In this document: positions 15,739-24,130 of the stretch, in pieces
How positions within the stretch are numbered: position 1 is the stretch's first letter
How the letters are laid out: every line of letters starts with the position of its first letter
Assembly (NCBI RefSeq): GCF_028617075.1
Contig: NZ_JAQKGV010000006.1
Span: 89,818 to 153,817, forward strand
Source: Rubrobacter calidifluminis
Lineage (GTDB): Bacteria; Actinomycetota; Rubrobacteria; Rubrobacterales; Rubrobacteraceae
Reading direction: 5' to 3'
DNA length: 64,000 bases
Notes under the pieces: model-generated
The model's input: the letters and a program-made list of their open reading frames with translations, nothing else
What the model was told of the DNA's origin: nothing
The model's database searches: none
Translations under genes and position numbers: made by a program

Positions 15739-16099
15739 CACCGACCCGTGATTTGTCCACCTGGACAGTTGAAACATTCCGTTTTTTGCACCTAAAATTC
15801 AAACAAAGAAAAACCAGATACGAGGGGGCCGCCTGGCTCGGGTCGGATGGTCCCCGGATTGCAGGTAGAGGCGTAGAGCCCCGCTTCCCGTACGTGGGCA
15901 CCTGGGACGGGGGGAGCCAGTGGTGCAACCGGCTACCTGGAACGTGCGGTGTGGTTCCAGGTGGTCTTTGTTTTGGACGAAGAGGGGGAGGTGATCGGAT
16001 AGCGCGTGGAGCGATCATGCCGGTGAGAGACTGGGTCGCAATGGCATATCCCGGGTAAATCGGAGACGGCAAGAGTATGCGAAGGGAGGGGAGATCCTC
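15739..16099 (+). other. Non-coding stretch with hairpin between channel gene and secreted protein gene
   Basis: About 360 nt without a convincing gene. The first 80 nt are AT-rich and contain runs of A and T. A perfect 9-bp hairpin ACCTGGAAC/GTTCCAGGT with a 10-nt loop lies at 15935-15962 and is followed by GGTCTTTGTTTT, so it may be a terminator for the sigma operon. Further on, TGCCG near 16018 and CGGCA near 16070 could enclose a structured leader, but I recognise no known riboswitch. The 107-residue frame here has poor coding character. Confidence 0.45.
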
Positions 16100-16705
16100 G
16101 TGTCCGTAACCAGAGGGATGCATGTGAAGGTTTTGTGCGTGGCGGTTCTGGCCGGGCTACTGGTACTCGGGCTGTGGGCCAGGGGGGCTTATGCTGACTC
16201 GGGTAGCGTGACCGTCACCGCATCGAACGCCGCCAAATTCAGCCTCTCGCTCTCGACCAACTCGGTCGACTTTGGGAACGTGGACCCGAGCGGTGCGCCC
16301 TCCAACCAGCAGGATGTCACCGCCTATGTCGATGGGGCTAACGGAGCCTACTACGTGAAGTCGATCTCGGGGTACGCAGAGACGGTGAAGGTGAGCTCCA
16401 ACGCACCCTGGAGCGGGTCGGTCTCCGCAGCGGAGAACACCGGAACCTCCGGGATGAAGATAGCCAGCGGGAGCCTGAGGTGGGCTCTTGGGGACATAAG
16501 CAGCCTGGCTCAGGCGCAGGGTGCGACGCCCTTCAGCACCACGCCGGACACCAGTGTTTTCAACACGGCGAGCTCCTGCTCGAGCGGGGCGACGCTGCAG
16601 GCGGGCAGCTGCACCTACAACTTTGACTATGCGCTGAGGGTTCTGTGGACCAACGCTCCCGGCACCTTCAGTTCCGTCGTTACCTACACTGTGACGACCA
16701 GATAG
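16100..16705 (+). CDS. Secreted surface protein of unknown family
   Basis: This 201-residue protein has a clear Sec signal: basic start, hydrophobic core VLCVAVLAGLLVLGLWA, then probable cleavage after AYA near residue 32. The mature part is rich in Ser, Thr, Gly and Ala with beta-like repeats (SVDFGNVDPSGAPSNQQDV). One cysteine pair (about residues 165 and 174) may form a disulfide. No anchor motif is seen. It resembles immunoglobulin-like or spore-coat-U-like secreted beta proteins, but I cannot name a family. GTG 16100 is preceded by GGGAGGGGAG. Its long leader suggests regulated expression. Confidence 0.75.
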   Translation: MSVTRGMHVKVLCVAVLAGLLVLGLWARGAYADSGSVTVTASNAAKFSLSLSTNSVDFGNVDPSGAPSNQQDVTAYVDGANGAYYVKSISGYAETVKVSSNAPWSGSVSAAENTGTSGMKIASGSLRWALGDISSLAQAQGATPFSTTPDTSVFNTASSCSSGATLQAGSCTYNFDYALRVLWTNAPGTFSSVVTYTVTTR

Positions 16706-16717
16706 GCAGACCTCCTC

Positions 16718-17941
16718 TCAGATCGCCCTTCGCCGGGCGGAGGGCACTATGCGTTGCGAGAGCAGCGCCATCGTCCCGAGCAGGGCTATGACCAGACCCA
16801 TGGGCAGCGCCGTGTGTGCGCCGCCTATACCCACGAGCGGTGCCGCGAGTGCCCCCACCGCGAACTGAAAGACGCCGAGCAGGGCAGATGCCGTTCCCGC
16901 CTCGTGCGGGTGGTTGGTGAGGGCGAGCGCCGTGGCGTTGGGCATCACGAATCCCAGGCTGCAAACGACCACGAAGAGGCATGCGAGCACGGCCACCATC
17001 CCCAGCCTCCCCGAGGCCACCACCGCGAGCAGCCCGACACCTCCAGACGCGGCGGCCGAGAGCCCGAATGTCAACAGCCGCTCCGGAGCCACCCTCCCGA
17101 CTATCCTGCCGTTGAGCTGGTTGGTCAGCGCGAGACCGAGGGCGTTGATGCCGAAGAGCAGGCTGAAGGTCTGGGGAGAAACCCCGTAGATGTCCTGCAG
17201 CACGAAGGGGGAGCCGGAGATGTAGGCGAACATCGCGGCGAAACCGAGCCCACACCCCATGGCTCTACCAACGAAGGCGCGGTCTGAGACCAGGGTACGC
17301 AGAGCACCGACCGTCTCCGTCCTGATGCTCCCTGGTCTGCGCCTCTCAGCCGGAAGCGTCTCCGGTAGGCGGCTCGCCGCGGCGAGCAACGCGAATCCTA
17401 TCCCGGCCAGAACGACGAAGACCAGCCGCCAGCTGGCGATGCGCAGTATCTGCCCCCCGATCAGAGGGGCCAGTATGGGGGCCAACCCGTTGACGAGCAT
17501 CAGCGTGGAGAACATCCTCGCCGCCTCGACCCCGGACCTCAGATCCCGCACCATCGCACGGGCGATCACGATGCCCGCGGCTCCTCCTATCCCCTGCACG
17601 AACCTCATGGCTATCAACACATACACCGAAGGCGCCACCAGACACAGCACAGAGGCGACGGCGTAGAGTGCAACCCCGAAGAGAAGCGGCCGCTTGCGTC
17701 CCAGGGCGTCGCTCGCAGGCCCCGCATACATCTGCCCCAACGCCAGACCGGCCAGACACGCCGTAAGCGTGAGCTGGGTGAGCGAAGCGGTGCTCCCAAA
17801 CGAACGTGTCATCGAGGGCAGGGCGGGCAGGTACATGTCGATCGAAAGCGGACCGAAGGCTGAGAGTGCCCCGAGCGTCACCACGATGCCGCCCGCCCTC
17901 GGACTCAGCCCTCCCTTGCCTCCTGACCGTCTTCCTGACAC
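16718..17941 (-). CDS. Bcr/CflA family drug-resistance MFS transporter
   Basis: This is a 12-helix major facilitator. The Bcr/CflA opening SAFGPLSIDMYLPALP is followed by the MFS motif A-like GPASDALGRKRPLL and the helix-4 arginine segment MRFVQGIGGAAGIV. The family exports drugs such as bicyclomycin, or sulfonamides or cysteine-pathway compounds, by proton antiport. The frame is open to TTG 18088, but that TTG is part of a TTGAC inverted repeat and the N-terminus from it is not family-like. GTG 17941 is a better but unproven start. It is convergent with the secreted-protein gene, 12 bp apart. Confidence 0.85.
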   Translation of the reverse strand: MSGRRSGGKGGLSPRAGGIVVTLGALSAFGPLSIDMYLPALPSMTRSFGSTASLTQLTLTACLAGLALGQMYAGPASDALGRKRPLLFGVALYAVASVLCLVAPSVYVLIAMRFVQGIGGAAGIVIARAMVRDLRSGVEAARMFSTLMLVNGLAPILAPLIGGQILRIASWRLVFVVLAGIGFALLAAASRLPETLPAERRRPGSIRTETVGALRTLVSDRAFVGRAMGCGLGFAAMFAYISGSPFVLQDIYGVSPQTFSLLFGINALGLALTNQLNGRIVGRVAPERLLTFGLSAAASGGVGLLAVVASGRLGMVAVLACLFVVVCSLGFVMPNATALALTNHPHEAGTASALLGVFQFAVGALAAPLVGIGGAHTALPMGLVIALLGTMALLSQRIVPSARRRAI

Positions 17942-18323
17942 GAAAGGGATTTTGCTCCGGTACTCCTCCGGTGCGCAAGCTCGGAGAGAGGCATCTTTCA
18001 CCGCAGAGACGACATCATCTTGTACCGAACCATGATCGTAGTTGACAACCTCCCCAACCCGGAGTAAGATCTTTGACGATTTTGTCAATCTAAAAAGTAG
18101 ATTTAATGGCCAACGCTGACGAGGAGGTTTGCGGCAAGGCTGGAGGAAGAAGGGAGTGGCCTGAGCCGATTTGCCGGGTTCGGGCAGGCCACTCTAGAGC
18201 GAGACAAAGGAGGTATCCCCTGTCTGCAACGAAGATTATATACGGGCTCTGGTCCGACCGGCAAGATGTATGCCGGGACGGGGGGGCGCAGTTGGGCTCT
18301 CTTGTGATCCCGGGAGGTGTTTC
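17942..18323. other. Divergent intergenic region between exporter and organosulfur operon
   Basis: About 380 nt holding the promoters of the leftward exporter and the rightward operon. It contains the inverted repeat at 18073-18088, a second small palindrome GTTGACAAC near 18040, and AT-rich DNA (18088-18106). A purine-rich leader runs to the UBA gene at 18324. The short frame 18106-18327 is not supported by codon bias. I looked for a SAM or T-box leader and did not recognise one. Confidence 0.45.
18073..18088. promoter_or_regulatory. Inverted repeat, candidate operator
   Basis: TTGAC-GATTTT-GTCAA is a perfect 5-bp palindrome with a 6-bp centre in otherwise GC-rich DNA. It lies between the divergent exporter and organosulfur genes and could bind a TetR- or MarR-type regulator, though no such regulator gene is adjacent. 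Confidence 0.45.
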
Positions 18324-18506
18324 GTGAGCCGGGGTGGGGAGCGTGAGGCGGTCACGGCGTCTGACATCAGGCTGGTAAGGAAGAAGACCGGTGCCGGGAC
18401 CATTGATTGCAGGAAGGCGCTCGAGGCTATGGGAGGAGACGTCGAAAAGGCCGTCGAGTACCTGAAGGAGCGAGGTATCGGGGGACCGAAGAGGATCTGG
18501 ACCTGA
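18324..18506 (+). CDS. Orphan EF-Ts-type UBA (TS-N) domain protein
   Basis: This 60-residue protein is essentially only the N-terminal UBA domain of elongation factor Ts. TASDIRLVRKKTGAGTIDCR is followed by KALEAMGGDVEKAVEYLKERG, which aligns with the EF-Ts pattern VKxLRxxTGAGMMDCKKAL...GDxxKAxxxLRxKG. It lacks the EF-Tu-interacting core and dimerisation domains, so it cannot be a nucleotide exchange factor. GTG 18324 sits behind GGGAGGTG. It precedes the SfnG-like monooxygenase gene by 34 nt and is probably co-transcribed. The function is unknown; UBA-like domains bind proteins or nascent chains. Confidence 0.8.
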   Translation: MSRGGEREAVTASDIRLVRKKTGAGTIDCRKALEAMGGDVEKAVEYLKERGIGGPKRIWT

Positions 18507-18540
18507 GCCTCGTTCAGTGGATACGAGGAGGGAGGAATCA

Positions 18541-19722
18541 ATGCCGCCTGTCTATCCCAGGCTTTTGCCCAACGACGAGAATCCGCTGCCCGAGGCGGAA
18601 TGGTGGCGGAAGAGCGATGAGGGAGAGGTGCAGTTCGCTTACTGGGTTCCCAACGTCTCGGGTGGGCTCGTGATCACCACGCTGCCCATGCAGACCGAGT
18701 GGGACAGAGATGCCAATGTCAGATATGCGAGGGTGGCGGAGCGGAACGGGTTTGCGGCCGCGCTGGCGCAGACCCGCTGGTTCGCCAGTTATGGTGCCGA
18801 CCACCAGCACGAGGCTTTCGTCATCTCCTCGCAGATCCTCGCGCATACCGAGCGGCTGCATTTGATCACCGCGGTACATCCCGGGCTCTGGCATCCGGCG
18901 GTCGTGGCGAAGATGCAGGCCTCGCTGGACGTAGTGAGCGAGGGGCGCACCGCTATCAACGTGGTAAGCGGGTGGTTCAAGAGTGAGTTCACCGGTTATG
19001 GGGAGCCCTGGCTCGAGCACGACGAGCGCTACCGGCGTTCGGAGGAGTTCGTCCGGGTGGTGAAGGGCATGTGGGCTGAGGAGACGTTCAGCTTCTATGG
19101 AGCCTTTTACACGATAGACGAGGCGCCGCTGTTGCCCAAGCCTGTGCATCGCATCCCCGTTTTCCAGGGGGGCAACTCTAAGGCCGCGAGAGAGATGGCC
19201 GGGCGTGTCTCCGACGTTCTGTTCATGAACGGCAACACCAACCAGGGCTTTCGGCAGATCATCTCCGATGCCAGAGAGGCGGCACGGCGCGCCGGGCGGA
19301 ACCCGGGCGAGCTGAAGTTCGGGGCCAACGGGTTCGCGATCGTGCGGGACACCGAGGAGGAAGCCGTCGAGACGCTGCGCGAGATCATCGAGAACGCCGA
19401 CGTGGAGGCGGTCAAGGGGTTCGGTGAGGCCACCAAGGCTGCCGGGAGATCGAGCAAGGAGGGGGAGGGGATGTGGGCCGACTCCTCCTTCGAGGATCTC
19501 GTCCAGTACAACGACGGATTCAAGACCGGCCTCATCGGCACGCCTGAGCAGGTAGCCGACCGTATCATCGAGCTCAAGGATCTCGGGGTGGACGTCGTCC
19601 TGTGCGGCTTTCTGCATTACGACTGGGAGCTCGAGGAGTTCGGAAAGCGTGTGATCCCGCTGGTGCGTGAGCGAGAAGCGGCACGAAGGAGCAAGAGAAA
19701 GACCTTCGCCGTCGGCGGTTGA
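18541..19722 (+). CDS. FMNH2-dependent sulfone/sulfonate monooxygenase (SfnG-like)
   Basis: This luciferase-like TIM barrel of 393 residues belongs to the bacterial two-component flavin monooxygenases. Conserved runs are HPGLWHPAVVAKM, GRTAINVVSGWFKSEF, HDERYRRSEEFV and GTPEQVADRI. These fit the SfnG (dimethylsulfone monooxygenase) / SsuD group, which uses FMNH2 and O2 to cut a C-S bond and release sulfinate or sulfite. ATG 18541 follows GAGGGAGGAATCA. The neighbouring flavin reductases would supply FMNH2. The exact substrate (dimethylsulfone, methanesulfonate or another) is inferred only. Confidence 0.85.
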   Translation: MPPVYPRLLPNDENPLPEAEWWRKSDEGEVQFAYWVPNVSGGLVITTLPMQTEWDRDANVRYARVAERNGFAAALAQTRWFASYGADHQHEAFVISSQILAHTERLHLITAVHPGLWHPAVVAKMQASLDVVSEGRTAINVVSGWFKSEFTGYGEPWLEHDERYRRSEEFVRVVKGMWAEETFSFYGAFYTIDEAPLLPKPVHRIPVFQGGNSKAAREMAGRVSDVLFMNGNTNQGFRQIISDAREAARRAGRNPGELKFGANGFAIVRDTEEEAVETLREIIENADVEAVKGFGEATKAAGRSSKEGEGMWADSSFEDLVQYNDGFKTGLIGTPEQVADRIIELKDLGVDVVLCGFLHYDWELEEFGKRVIPLVREREAARRSKRKTFAVGG

Positions 19723-19748
19723 GGGCGAAGGAAGGAGGAGGTGGGTTC

Positions 19749-20357
19749 ATGAGCGTCAGGCTTGTCGGGCTTTCCGGCAGCCCCACGGCGAGATCGAAGA
19801 CACTTATCGCGGTCGAGACCGCGATCGAGCACGCGTCACGCGAGCATCCTGCGGTCGAGGCAGAGGTGATCAACGTCCGCGACCACGACATACGATTTTG
19901 CGATGGGCGTGACCCTTCCCTCTATGAGGGGGATACCCGCTGGCTCATAGACAGGATGATCGAGGCTGACGCCTTGATCGTGGGGACCCCGATCTACCGG
20001 GCTTCGTATACCGGAATCCTGAAGAACGTATTCGACCTGATCCCGAACGACGCCCTGTACGGTAAGCCGGTCGGGCTGGTGGCCACCGCGGGCAGCGATC
20101 ATCACTTCCTGGCCATTGAGCACGAGCTCAAACCACTGCTCGGGTTCTTTCAGGCCCACGTGGTGCCGGGGGCAGTCTATGCCAGGAACGAACACTTCTC
20201 CGAAGGGCGGCTGGTCGACGAAGGGATCATCGAGTCCCTGAAAAGGCTCGCAGACGCCGTGGTCGACTTCTGTGAGAGGGGGCGCGTAGGTGTCGGGGCG
20301 CCAGTCCCGCGGATCGAAAGGCAGTCTCTGGAGGATACCTTCCGGAAGGGAGGATGA
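19749..20357 (+). CDS. NAD(P)H-dependent FMN reductase (SsuE/MsuE-like)
   Basis: This is a flavodoxin-like reductase of 202 residues. The phosphate-binding loop LSGSPTARSKT is at residues 8-18, the family motif VGTPIYRASYTGILKNVFD around 78-96, and the flavin-contacting VATAGSDHHFLAIE around 113. It reduces FMN for the sulfonate monooxygenases in the same operon. ATG 19749 is chosen because GGAGGAGG precedes it; the frame from 19719 lies in the ribosome-site region. It overlaps the next gene by 4 bp. Confidence 0.9.
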   Translation: MSVRLVGLSGSPTARSKTLIAVETAIEHASREHPAVEAEVINVRDHDIRFCDGRDPSLYEGDTRWLIDRMIEADALIVGTPIYRASYTGILKNVFDLIPNDALYGKPVGLVATAGSDHHFLAIEHELKPLLGFFQAHVVPGAVYARNEHFSEGRLVDEGIIESLKRLADAVVDFCERGRVGVGAPVPRIERQSLEDTFRKGG

Positions 20358-20659
20358 GAGCTTTGGCTGGACCGAAGAACATGGACGTGGTGGTCGACGG
20401 TGAGCGCTACAGGACGGCGCTGGCCCGACTTCTGGCATCGGACGAGGAGAACGGGGTGTTCCTCTTCCGGGCGCACAGCTCTGGCTACTTCGTTCAGCGT
20501 CATGCAGAGCGGGACGAGATACGGGCGCTCTCTGCCGGAGAGGCACGGAACCTCTACGAAGCTTTGCCCGAGAAACACCAGGGGATCGTCAACGCCTTCC
20601 CCAGGGAGATGGGGGGCGTGGGGTTCGATACCGAGACCCCCTACGACGGGCTGGCGTGA
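20354..20659 (+). CDS. Unknown small protein in organosulfur operon, 101 aa
   Basis: I do not recognise this protein. It is soluble, with no cysteines and no signal peptide. The core reads GERYRTALARLLASDEENGV, then a strand FLFRAHSSGYFVQRH, then helices SAGEARNLYEALPEKH and a C-terminal tail GGVGFDTETPYDG. ATG 20354 overlaps the reductase stop; ATG 20381 is an alternative. Its location between two flavin reductase genes and ahead of the FAD protein argues for a role with sulfur oxygenation, possibly as an effector or small subunit. The role is inference from position only. Confidence 0.6.
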   Translation: MRALAGPKNMDVVVDGERYRTALARLLASDEENGVFLFRAHSSGYFVQRHAERDEIRALSAGEARNLYEALPEKHQGIVNAFPREMGGVGFDTETPYDGLA

Positions 20660-20692
20660 GATCGGAGAAAGTAGAGGAGGTGCGAAGAGATC

Positions 20693-21226
20693 ATGCCCCA
20701 AGAAGGGTTCAGGACCGGGGAGTTGCCGCAGGAGGAGTTTCGCGAGATCATGTCTCGCTTCCCGGCCGGGGTCACGGTCGTCACGGCCTACGACGGTGCG
20801 GGGTTTCCGAGGGGGCTCACGGTGAGTGCGTTCTGCTCGGTCTCTCTCAGCCCGCCGCTGGTTCTGGTGTGCCTGGACAGGGGATCCGACACGCTTGCGG
20901 CCATCAGGGAGCGTGGAGCCTACACGGTGAACTTTCTCTCCGCGGATGGCGAGGATATGGCGTTGCGTTTCGCATCCAAGGGAGACGGTAAGTTCGAAGG
21001 AGTTTCCCACCGCCCCCCGGGATCGGATGGAGGCCCGGTGCTCGAGGAGGGTAGCGCGGCTTATGTTGTCTGCCGCGTGTGGCGTACCATCGAGGCCGGA
21101 GACCACTGGGTGCTCCTGGGACGGGTGCAGGGAGGGGCACGCAGGGACGGGGAGCATACGCTGGTTTACGGGGAGCGGCGCTTCGCCGGCTGGCACGAAC
21201 TGCTCGAGAGAGCCTCCTCCTGGTGA
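20693..21226 (+). CDS. Flavin reductase (HpaC-like split-barrel)
   Basis: This 177-residue protein has the flavin-reductase-like FMN-binding split barrel: FPAGVTVVTAYDGAGFPRG, then LTVSAFCSVSLSPPLVLVCL, then the AYTVNFL strand and the final YGERRFAGWHEL. It would reduce free flavin with NAD(P)H. It is the second reductase of the operon, structurally unrelated to the SsuE-like one. ATG 20693 follows GGAGGTG. Its last base is shared with the next start (TGATG, 21224-21228), so translation is coupled. Confidence 0.9.
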   Translation: MPQEGFRTGELPQEEFREIMSRFPAGVTVVTAYDGAGFPRGLTVSAFCSVSLSPPLVLVCLDRGSDTLAAIRERGAYTVNFLSADGEDMALRFASKGDGKFEGVSHRPPGSDGGPVLEEGSAAYVVCRVWRTIEAGDHWVLLGRVQGGARRDGEHTLVYGERRFAGWHELLERASSW

Positions 21227-22686
21227 TGGATATATCCCGGAGTAAAGGCGGAGACGTTCGCGAGACGAACGTCAGGAGTGAGGTCGCCGTGATTGGGGGA
21301 GGAGCGAGCGGCACGCTCGTAGCCTCGCATCTGTTGCGGCGGGCGCGGGGAGGGAGGATCGCCCTCATAGAGCGCCGCGCCGAGATCGGCTGCGGCGTGG
21401 CCTACTCGACACGCTCGCCGGAGCACCTGCTGAACGTCCCGGCGGGCAACATGAGCGCGTTGCCCGAAGACCTTTCGCACTTCGTCCGCTGGCTGAGGGG
21501 CGGTCACATGCCGGAGGCAAACGAGAAGACGTTCGCTCCCAGGTTTCTCTTCGCGCGCTACCTGCAGAAGGTGCTGGAGGAGGCAGAGCGTGCCTCTGGG
21601 GCGGAGCTTGTCCGGCTGCGGGGAGAGGCTACCGGCGTAGATGTCGGGTCCGGGTGGGTGCGCGTGCGCCTCGGGGACAGGCGCGAGGTGCGGGCGAGGC
21701 GAGCCGTCCTCGCGCTCGGGAACTTCCCTCCGCGCCGGCTTCCTTTCGCCCCGCATGACCCGCGCCATGTCCCCGACGCCTGGGAAGATGGAGCCCTGGA
21801 CGGCATCCCTGATGAAGCCCCGATCCTGCTGGTGGGGACGAGCCTCACCGCCATAGACGTCGCGATGAGCCTCAGAGCGCGCGGGCACACCGGCAGGATC
21901 TACGCGGTCTCGCGGCGCGGGCTGGTCCCGAATCCCTACGCGGACCGGGTGAGCTCGCCCCCGTACCCGCCGTTTCTGAGCCCCGCGGACTCGCATGACC
22001 TTACGGGGTTGATCCGGAAGGTGCGCTCCGAGGTGCGCCGGGCGACCGGGCTGGGCACCGACTGGCACCCGGTAATCGAGGCGATCCGGCCCCTAGCGCA
22101 ACGGCTGTGGGAGTCGATGCCCGTCAATGAGCGCCGCCGGTTCCTCAGACACCTGCAGCCTTACTGGGAGGTGCACCGCCACCGTGTGGCGCCTCAGGTC
22201 GGAGAGGTCGTGCGTCGCATGCGCCGGAGTGGAGAGTTCGTCGTGATCGCCGGCAGGATCAGGCGTCTTCGGAAGGTGCCGGGTGGGGTGGAGATCGAGA
22301 TCACGCTGCGTGGCGGTGGGAAGTGGGTGCTGCGGGCTTTCTGCACGGTCAACTGTACGGCGCCGGAGATGGACCTGCGGCGCGTCGGGCATCCCCTGAT
22401 CGCGGGCCTGCTCCGCGACGGGCGTGCGAGGCCCGGCCCGCTCGGGATCGGGCTGGAGACCGACGGCGAGGGGGCTCTGGTGGAGGCCGATGGTTCGGTT
22501 TCCAGGATCCTCTACACGCTCGGGCCGCTGCGCAAGGGGGATCTCTGGGAGACCATAGCCATCCCCGAGATCCGTGAGCAGGCCGCCCGGCTGGCGGCTG
22601 AATTACTGCGAACGGAGCGTGGGGTGACTTCTGGGTTGCGCGATGTCCCCTATGCAGACCTGCTGGAGAGCGGAGGTGGATCTTGA
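21226..22686 (+). CDS. FAD/NAD(P)-binding oxidoreductase (FAD_NAD_binding_9-like)
   Basis: This 486-residue protein has an N-terminal dinucleotide fold ([18 protein letters not shown], residues 14-31). The family-typical [22 protein letters not shown] follows, here at about residues 60-81. A second nucleotide site lies near 205 ([17 protein letters not shown]), and the C-terminus reads [19 protein letters not shown]. Proteins of this type occur near sulfur-acquisition and siderophore genes, but their reaction is not settled. ATG 21226 overlaps the preceding stop by one base. Being inside the SfnG/SsuD operon, it may oxidise or reduce an organosulfur intermediate; this is inference. Confidence 0.8.
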   Translation: MDISRSKGGDVRETNVRSEVAVIGGGASGTLVASHLLRRARGGRIALIERRAEIGCGVAYSTRSPEHLLNVPAGNMSALPEDLSHFVRWLRGGHMPEANEKTFAPRFLFARYLQKVLEEAERASGAELVRLRGEATGVDVGSGWVRVRLGDRREVRARRAVLALGNFPPRRLPFAPHDPRHVPDAWEDGALDGIPDEAPILLVGTSLTAIDVAMSLRARGHTGRIYAVSRRGLVPNPYADRVSSPPYPPFLSPADSHDLTGLIRKVRSEVRRATGLGTDWHPVIEAIRPLAQRLWESMPVNERRRFLRHLQPYWEVHRHRVAPQVGEVVRRMRRSGEFVVIAGRIRRLRKVPGGVEIEITLRGGGKWVLRAFCTVNCTAPEMDLRRVGHPLIAGLLRDGRARPGPLGIGLETDGEGALVEADGSVSRILYTLGPLRKGDLWETIAIPEIREQAARLAAELLRTERGVTSGLRDVPYADLLESGGGS

Positions 22687-23852
22687 GCTTCGAGCACAAC
22701 GGTGACGGAGAGGAGCTGAAAGTCCTGTGGTTTCTGCCGACCCACGGTGACGGAAGATATCTCGGCACCGGCGAGGGAGGGCGCGCCGTGGATCTCGGCT
22801 ACCTCGCCCAGATCGCCCAGGCTGCGGACAACCTGGGTTACTATGGCGTGTTGCTCCCTACGGGGAAGAGCTGCGAGGATGCCTGGGTCGTGGCCTCGGC
22901 GATGATCCCGCTCACGCGTCGGCTCCGCTATCTGGTGGCCGTGCGCCCGGCGCTCCAGCCGCCGAGCCTCGCCGCCCGCATGACGGCCACCTTCGACAGG
23001 CTCTCAGGGGGGCGTCTGATGATCAACGTCGTGACCGGTGGTGACCCGGTGGAGAACAGGGGGGACGGAATCTTCCTCGATCACGGGGAGCGCTATGAGG
23101 CCACCCGGGAGTTCCTCGAGGTCTATCGCAGGATGCTCTCCGGCCAGCGGGTGGATTTCGTTGGAAGGCACGTGAACGTCGAGGGGGCGCAGCTCCTATT
23201 CCCGCCGGTGCAGACAGGGGGGCCCCCGCTCTGGTTCGGCGGCTCTTCGAGGGATGCCATCGACGTGGCTGCGAAGACCATAGACAAATACCTCACCTGG
23301 GGCGAGCCTCCAGACCTCGTAGCCGAGAAGATCGGCAACGTAAGGGCTGCCGCCGAGGGGGAGGGACGCCGGGTTTCGTTCGGGATCCGGCTGCACGTCA
23401 TCGTGCGGCCCACGAACGAAGAGGCCTGGGCCGCGGCGGAGGATCTCATCTCTCGCCTTGACGACGAGACGATAGCCTCGGCTCAGAAGGTCTTCTCCCG
23501 CATGGACTCCGAGGGGCAACGCCGGATGAGCGCGCTGCACGGCGGCAGACGGGACCGTCTCGAGGTGAGCCCCAACCTCTGGGCCGGGGTGGGCCTGGTG
23601 CGCGGCGGTGCCGGAACCGCGCTGGTCGGCGATCCGGAGACGGTTGCCGAAAGGATGCGGGAGTACATGCAGCTCGGCATAGATAGTTTTATCCTCTCGG
23701 GATATCCCCACCTCGAAGAGGCCTACCGGTTCGCGGAGCTGGTGATGCCGCTGCTCCCGTTGCGGCGCGAGGGGTCGCCGCTGGAGGTCCGCCCGGCCAA
23801 CACCGGCCCGTTCGGTGAGACCATAGCCAACGACCACAGGCCCGCGCGTTAG
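22683..23852 (+). CDS. ssuD: FMNH2-dependent alkanesulfonate monooxygenase
   Basis: This luciferase-like monooxygenase of 389 residues shows SsuD landmarks: [14 protein letters not shown] at the start, [20 protein letters not shown], then [19 protein letters not shown], the flavin-binding FGGSSRDA and the tail [17 protein letters not shown]. SsuD oxidises alkanesulfonates to aldehyde plus sulfite. TTG 22683 overlaps the preceding TGA (TTGA) and follows GGAGGTGGATC. It is the last gene of the operon, and its stop codon lies inside a perfect hairpin. No ssuABC transporter is adjacent. Confidence 0.9.
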   Translation: MSFEHNGDGEELKVLWFLPTHGDGRYLGTGEGGRAVDLGYLAQIAQAADNLGYYGVLLPTGKSCEDAWVVASAMIPLTRRLRYLVAVRPALQPPSLAARMTATFDRLSGGRLMINVVTGGDPVENRGDGIFLDHGERYEATREFLEVYRRMLSGQRVDFVGRHVNVEGAQLLFPPVQTGGPPLWFGGSSRDAIDVAAKTIDKYLTWGEPPDLVAEKIGNVRAAAEGEGRRVSFGIRLHVIVRPTNEEAWAAAEDLISRLDDETIASAQKVFSRMDSEGQRRMSALHGGRRDRLEVSPNLWAGVGLVRGGAGTALVGDPETVAERMREYMQLGIDSFILSGYPHLEEAYRFAELVMPLLPLRREGSPLEVRPANTGPFGETIANDHRPAR

Positions 23853-23876
23853 CCTCCCCGGAGGCTAACGCGCGGG
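23841..23876. terminator. Perfect 17-bp hairpin over the ssuD stop codon
   Basis: Bases 23841-23857 and 23860-23876 are exact reverse complements with a 2-nt centre; the ssuD stop TAG (23850-23852) lies in the left arm. The stem is GC-rich and not followed by a T-run, so it may act as an mRNA 3' stabiliser, a Rho-assisted terminator or a protein site. A more conventional terminator follows at 23923. Confidence 0.7.
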
Positions 23877-23922
23877 CTGCTCGGGAAGAAAGCCCATTTT
23901 GTTGGAGGGTTCACCAACCCGG

Positions 23923-23941
23923 CCCGCCTGTGGCGGGTTTT
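23923..23941 (+). terminator. Intrinsic terminator after the organosulfur operon
   Basis: A 6-bp stem CCCGCC/GGCGGG with loop TGT is followed by TTTT (23938-23941). It is short but conventional, and lies 70 nt past the operon end. Confidence 0.6.
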
Positions 23942-24130
23942 CGCCTTGATCGTCCCCGATGCGTGTGTAGAATGCATATAGTCTTGAGAATCCGAAACGA
24001 GCCTTTTACGGAGGCGGTTGCCGGTGTGGTCGATAGCGAAGAGCGGGAGCCTGGACAAAGGGTACGTATGGTGTTGTAGTTCCGGTGTACCTGCCGGTAT
24101 GGTACGTGAGAGGTTTGCTGGTTGAGCCCT

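Noticed and set aside
15735..16058. 107-aa frame between the channel and secreted-protein genes
   Set aside because: Codon use is unlike neighbours and it covers a perfect hairpin; treated as non-coding.
15990..16099. Possible riboswitch before the secreted protein gene
   Set aside because: Outer stem TGCCG/CGGCA and the block GGGTCGCAATGGC recall GEMM, but the essential CAAACC and GCAAAGC blocks are missing.
17942..18088. N-terminal extension of the Bcr/CflA exporter to TTG 18088
   Set aside because: The TTG is part of a TTGAC inverted repeat, and the added residues do not resemble the family N-terminus.
18106..18323. SAM-type or T-box leader before the organosulfur operon
   Set aside because: No conserved blocks of either class are present, despite the sulfur-related genes.
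18106..18327. 73-aa frame upstream of the orphan UBA gene
   Set aside because: Weak third-position bias, no ribosome site and no domain; it overlaps the likely leader of the operon.
23841..23941. Possible CRISPR-like repeats or IS end
   Set aside because: There are two unrelated hairpins with no repeated unit, spacer, transposase or target duplication.
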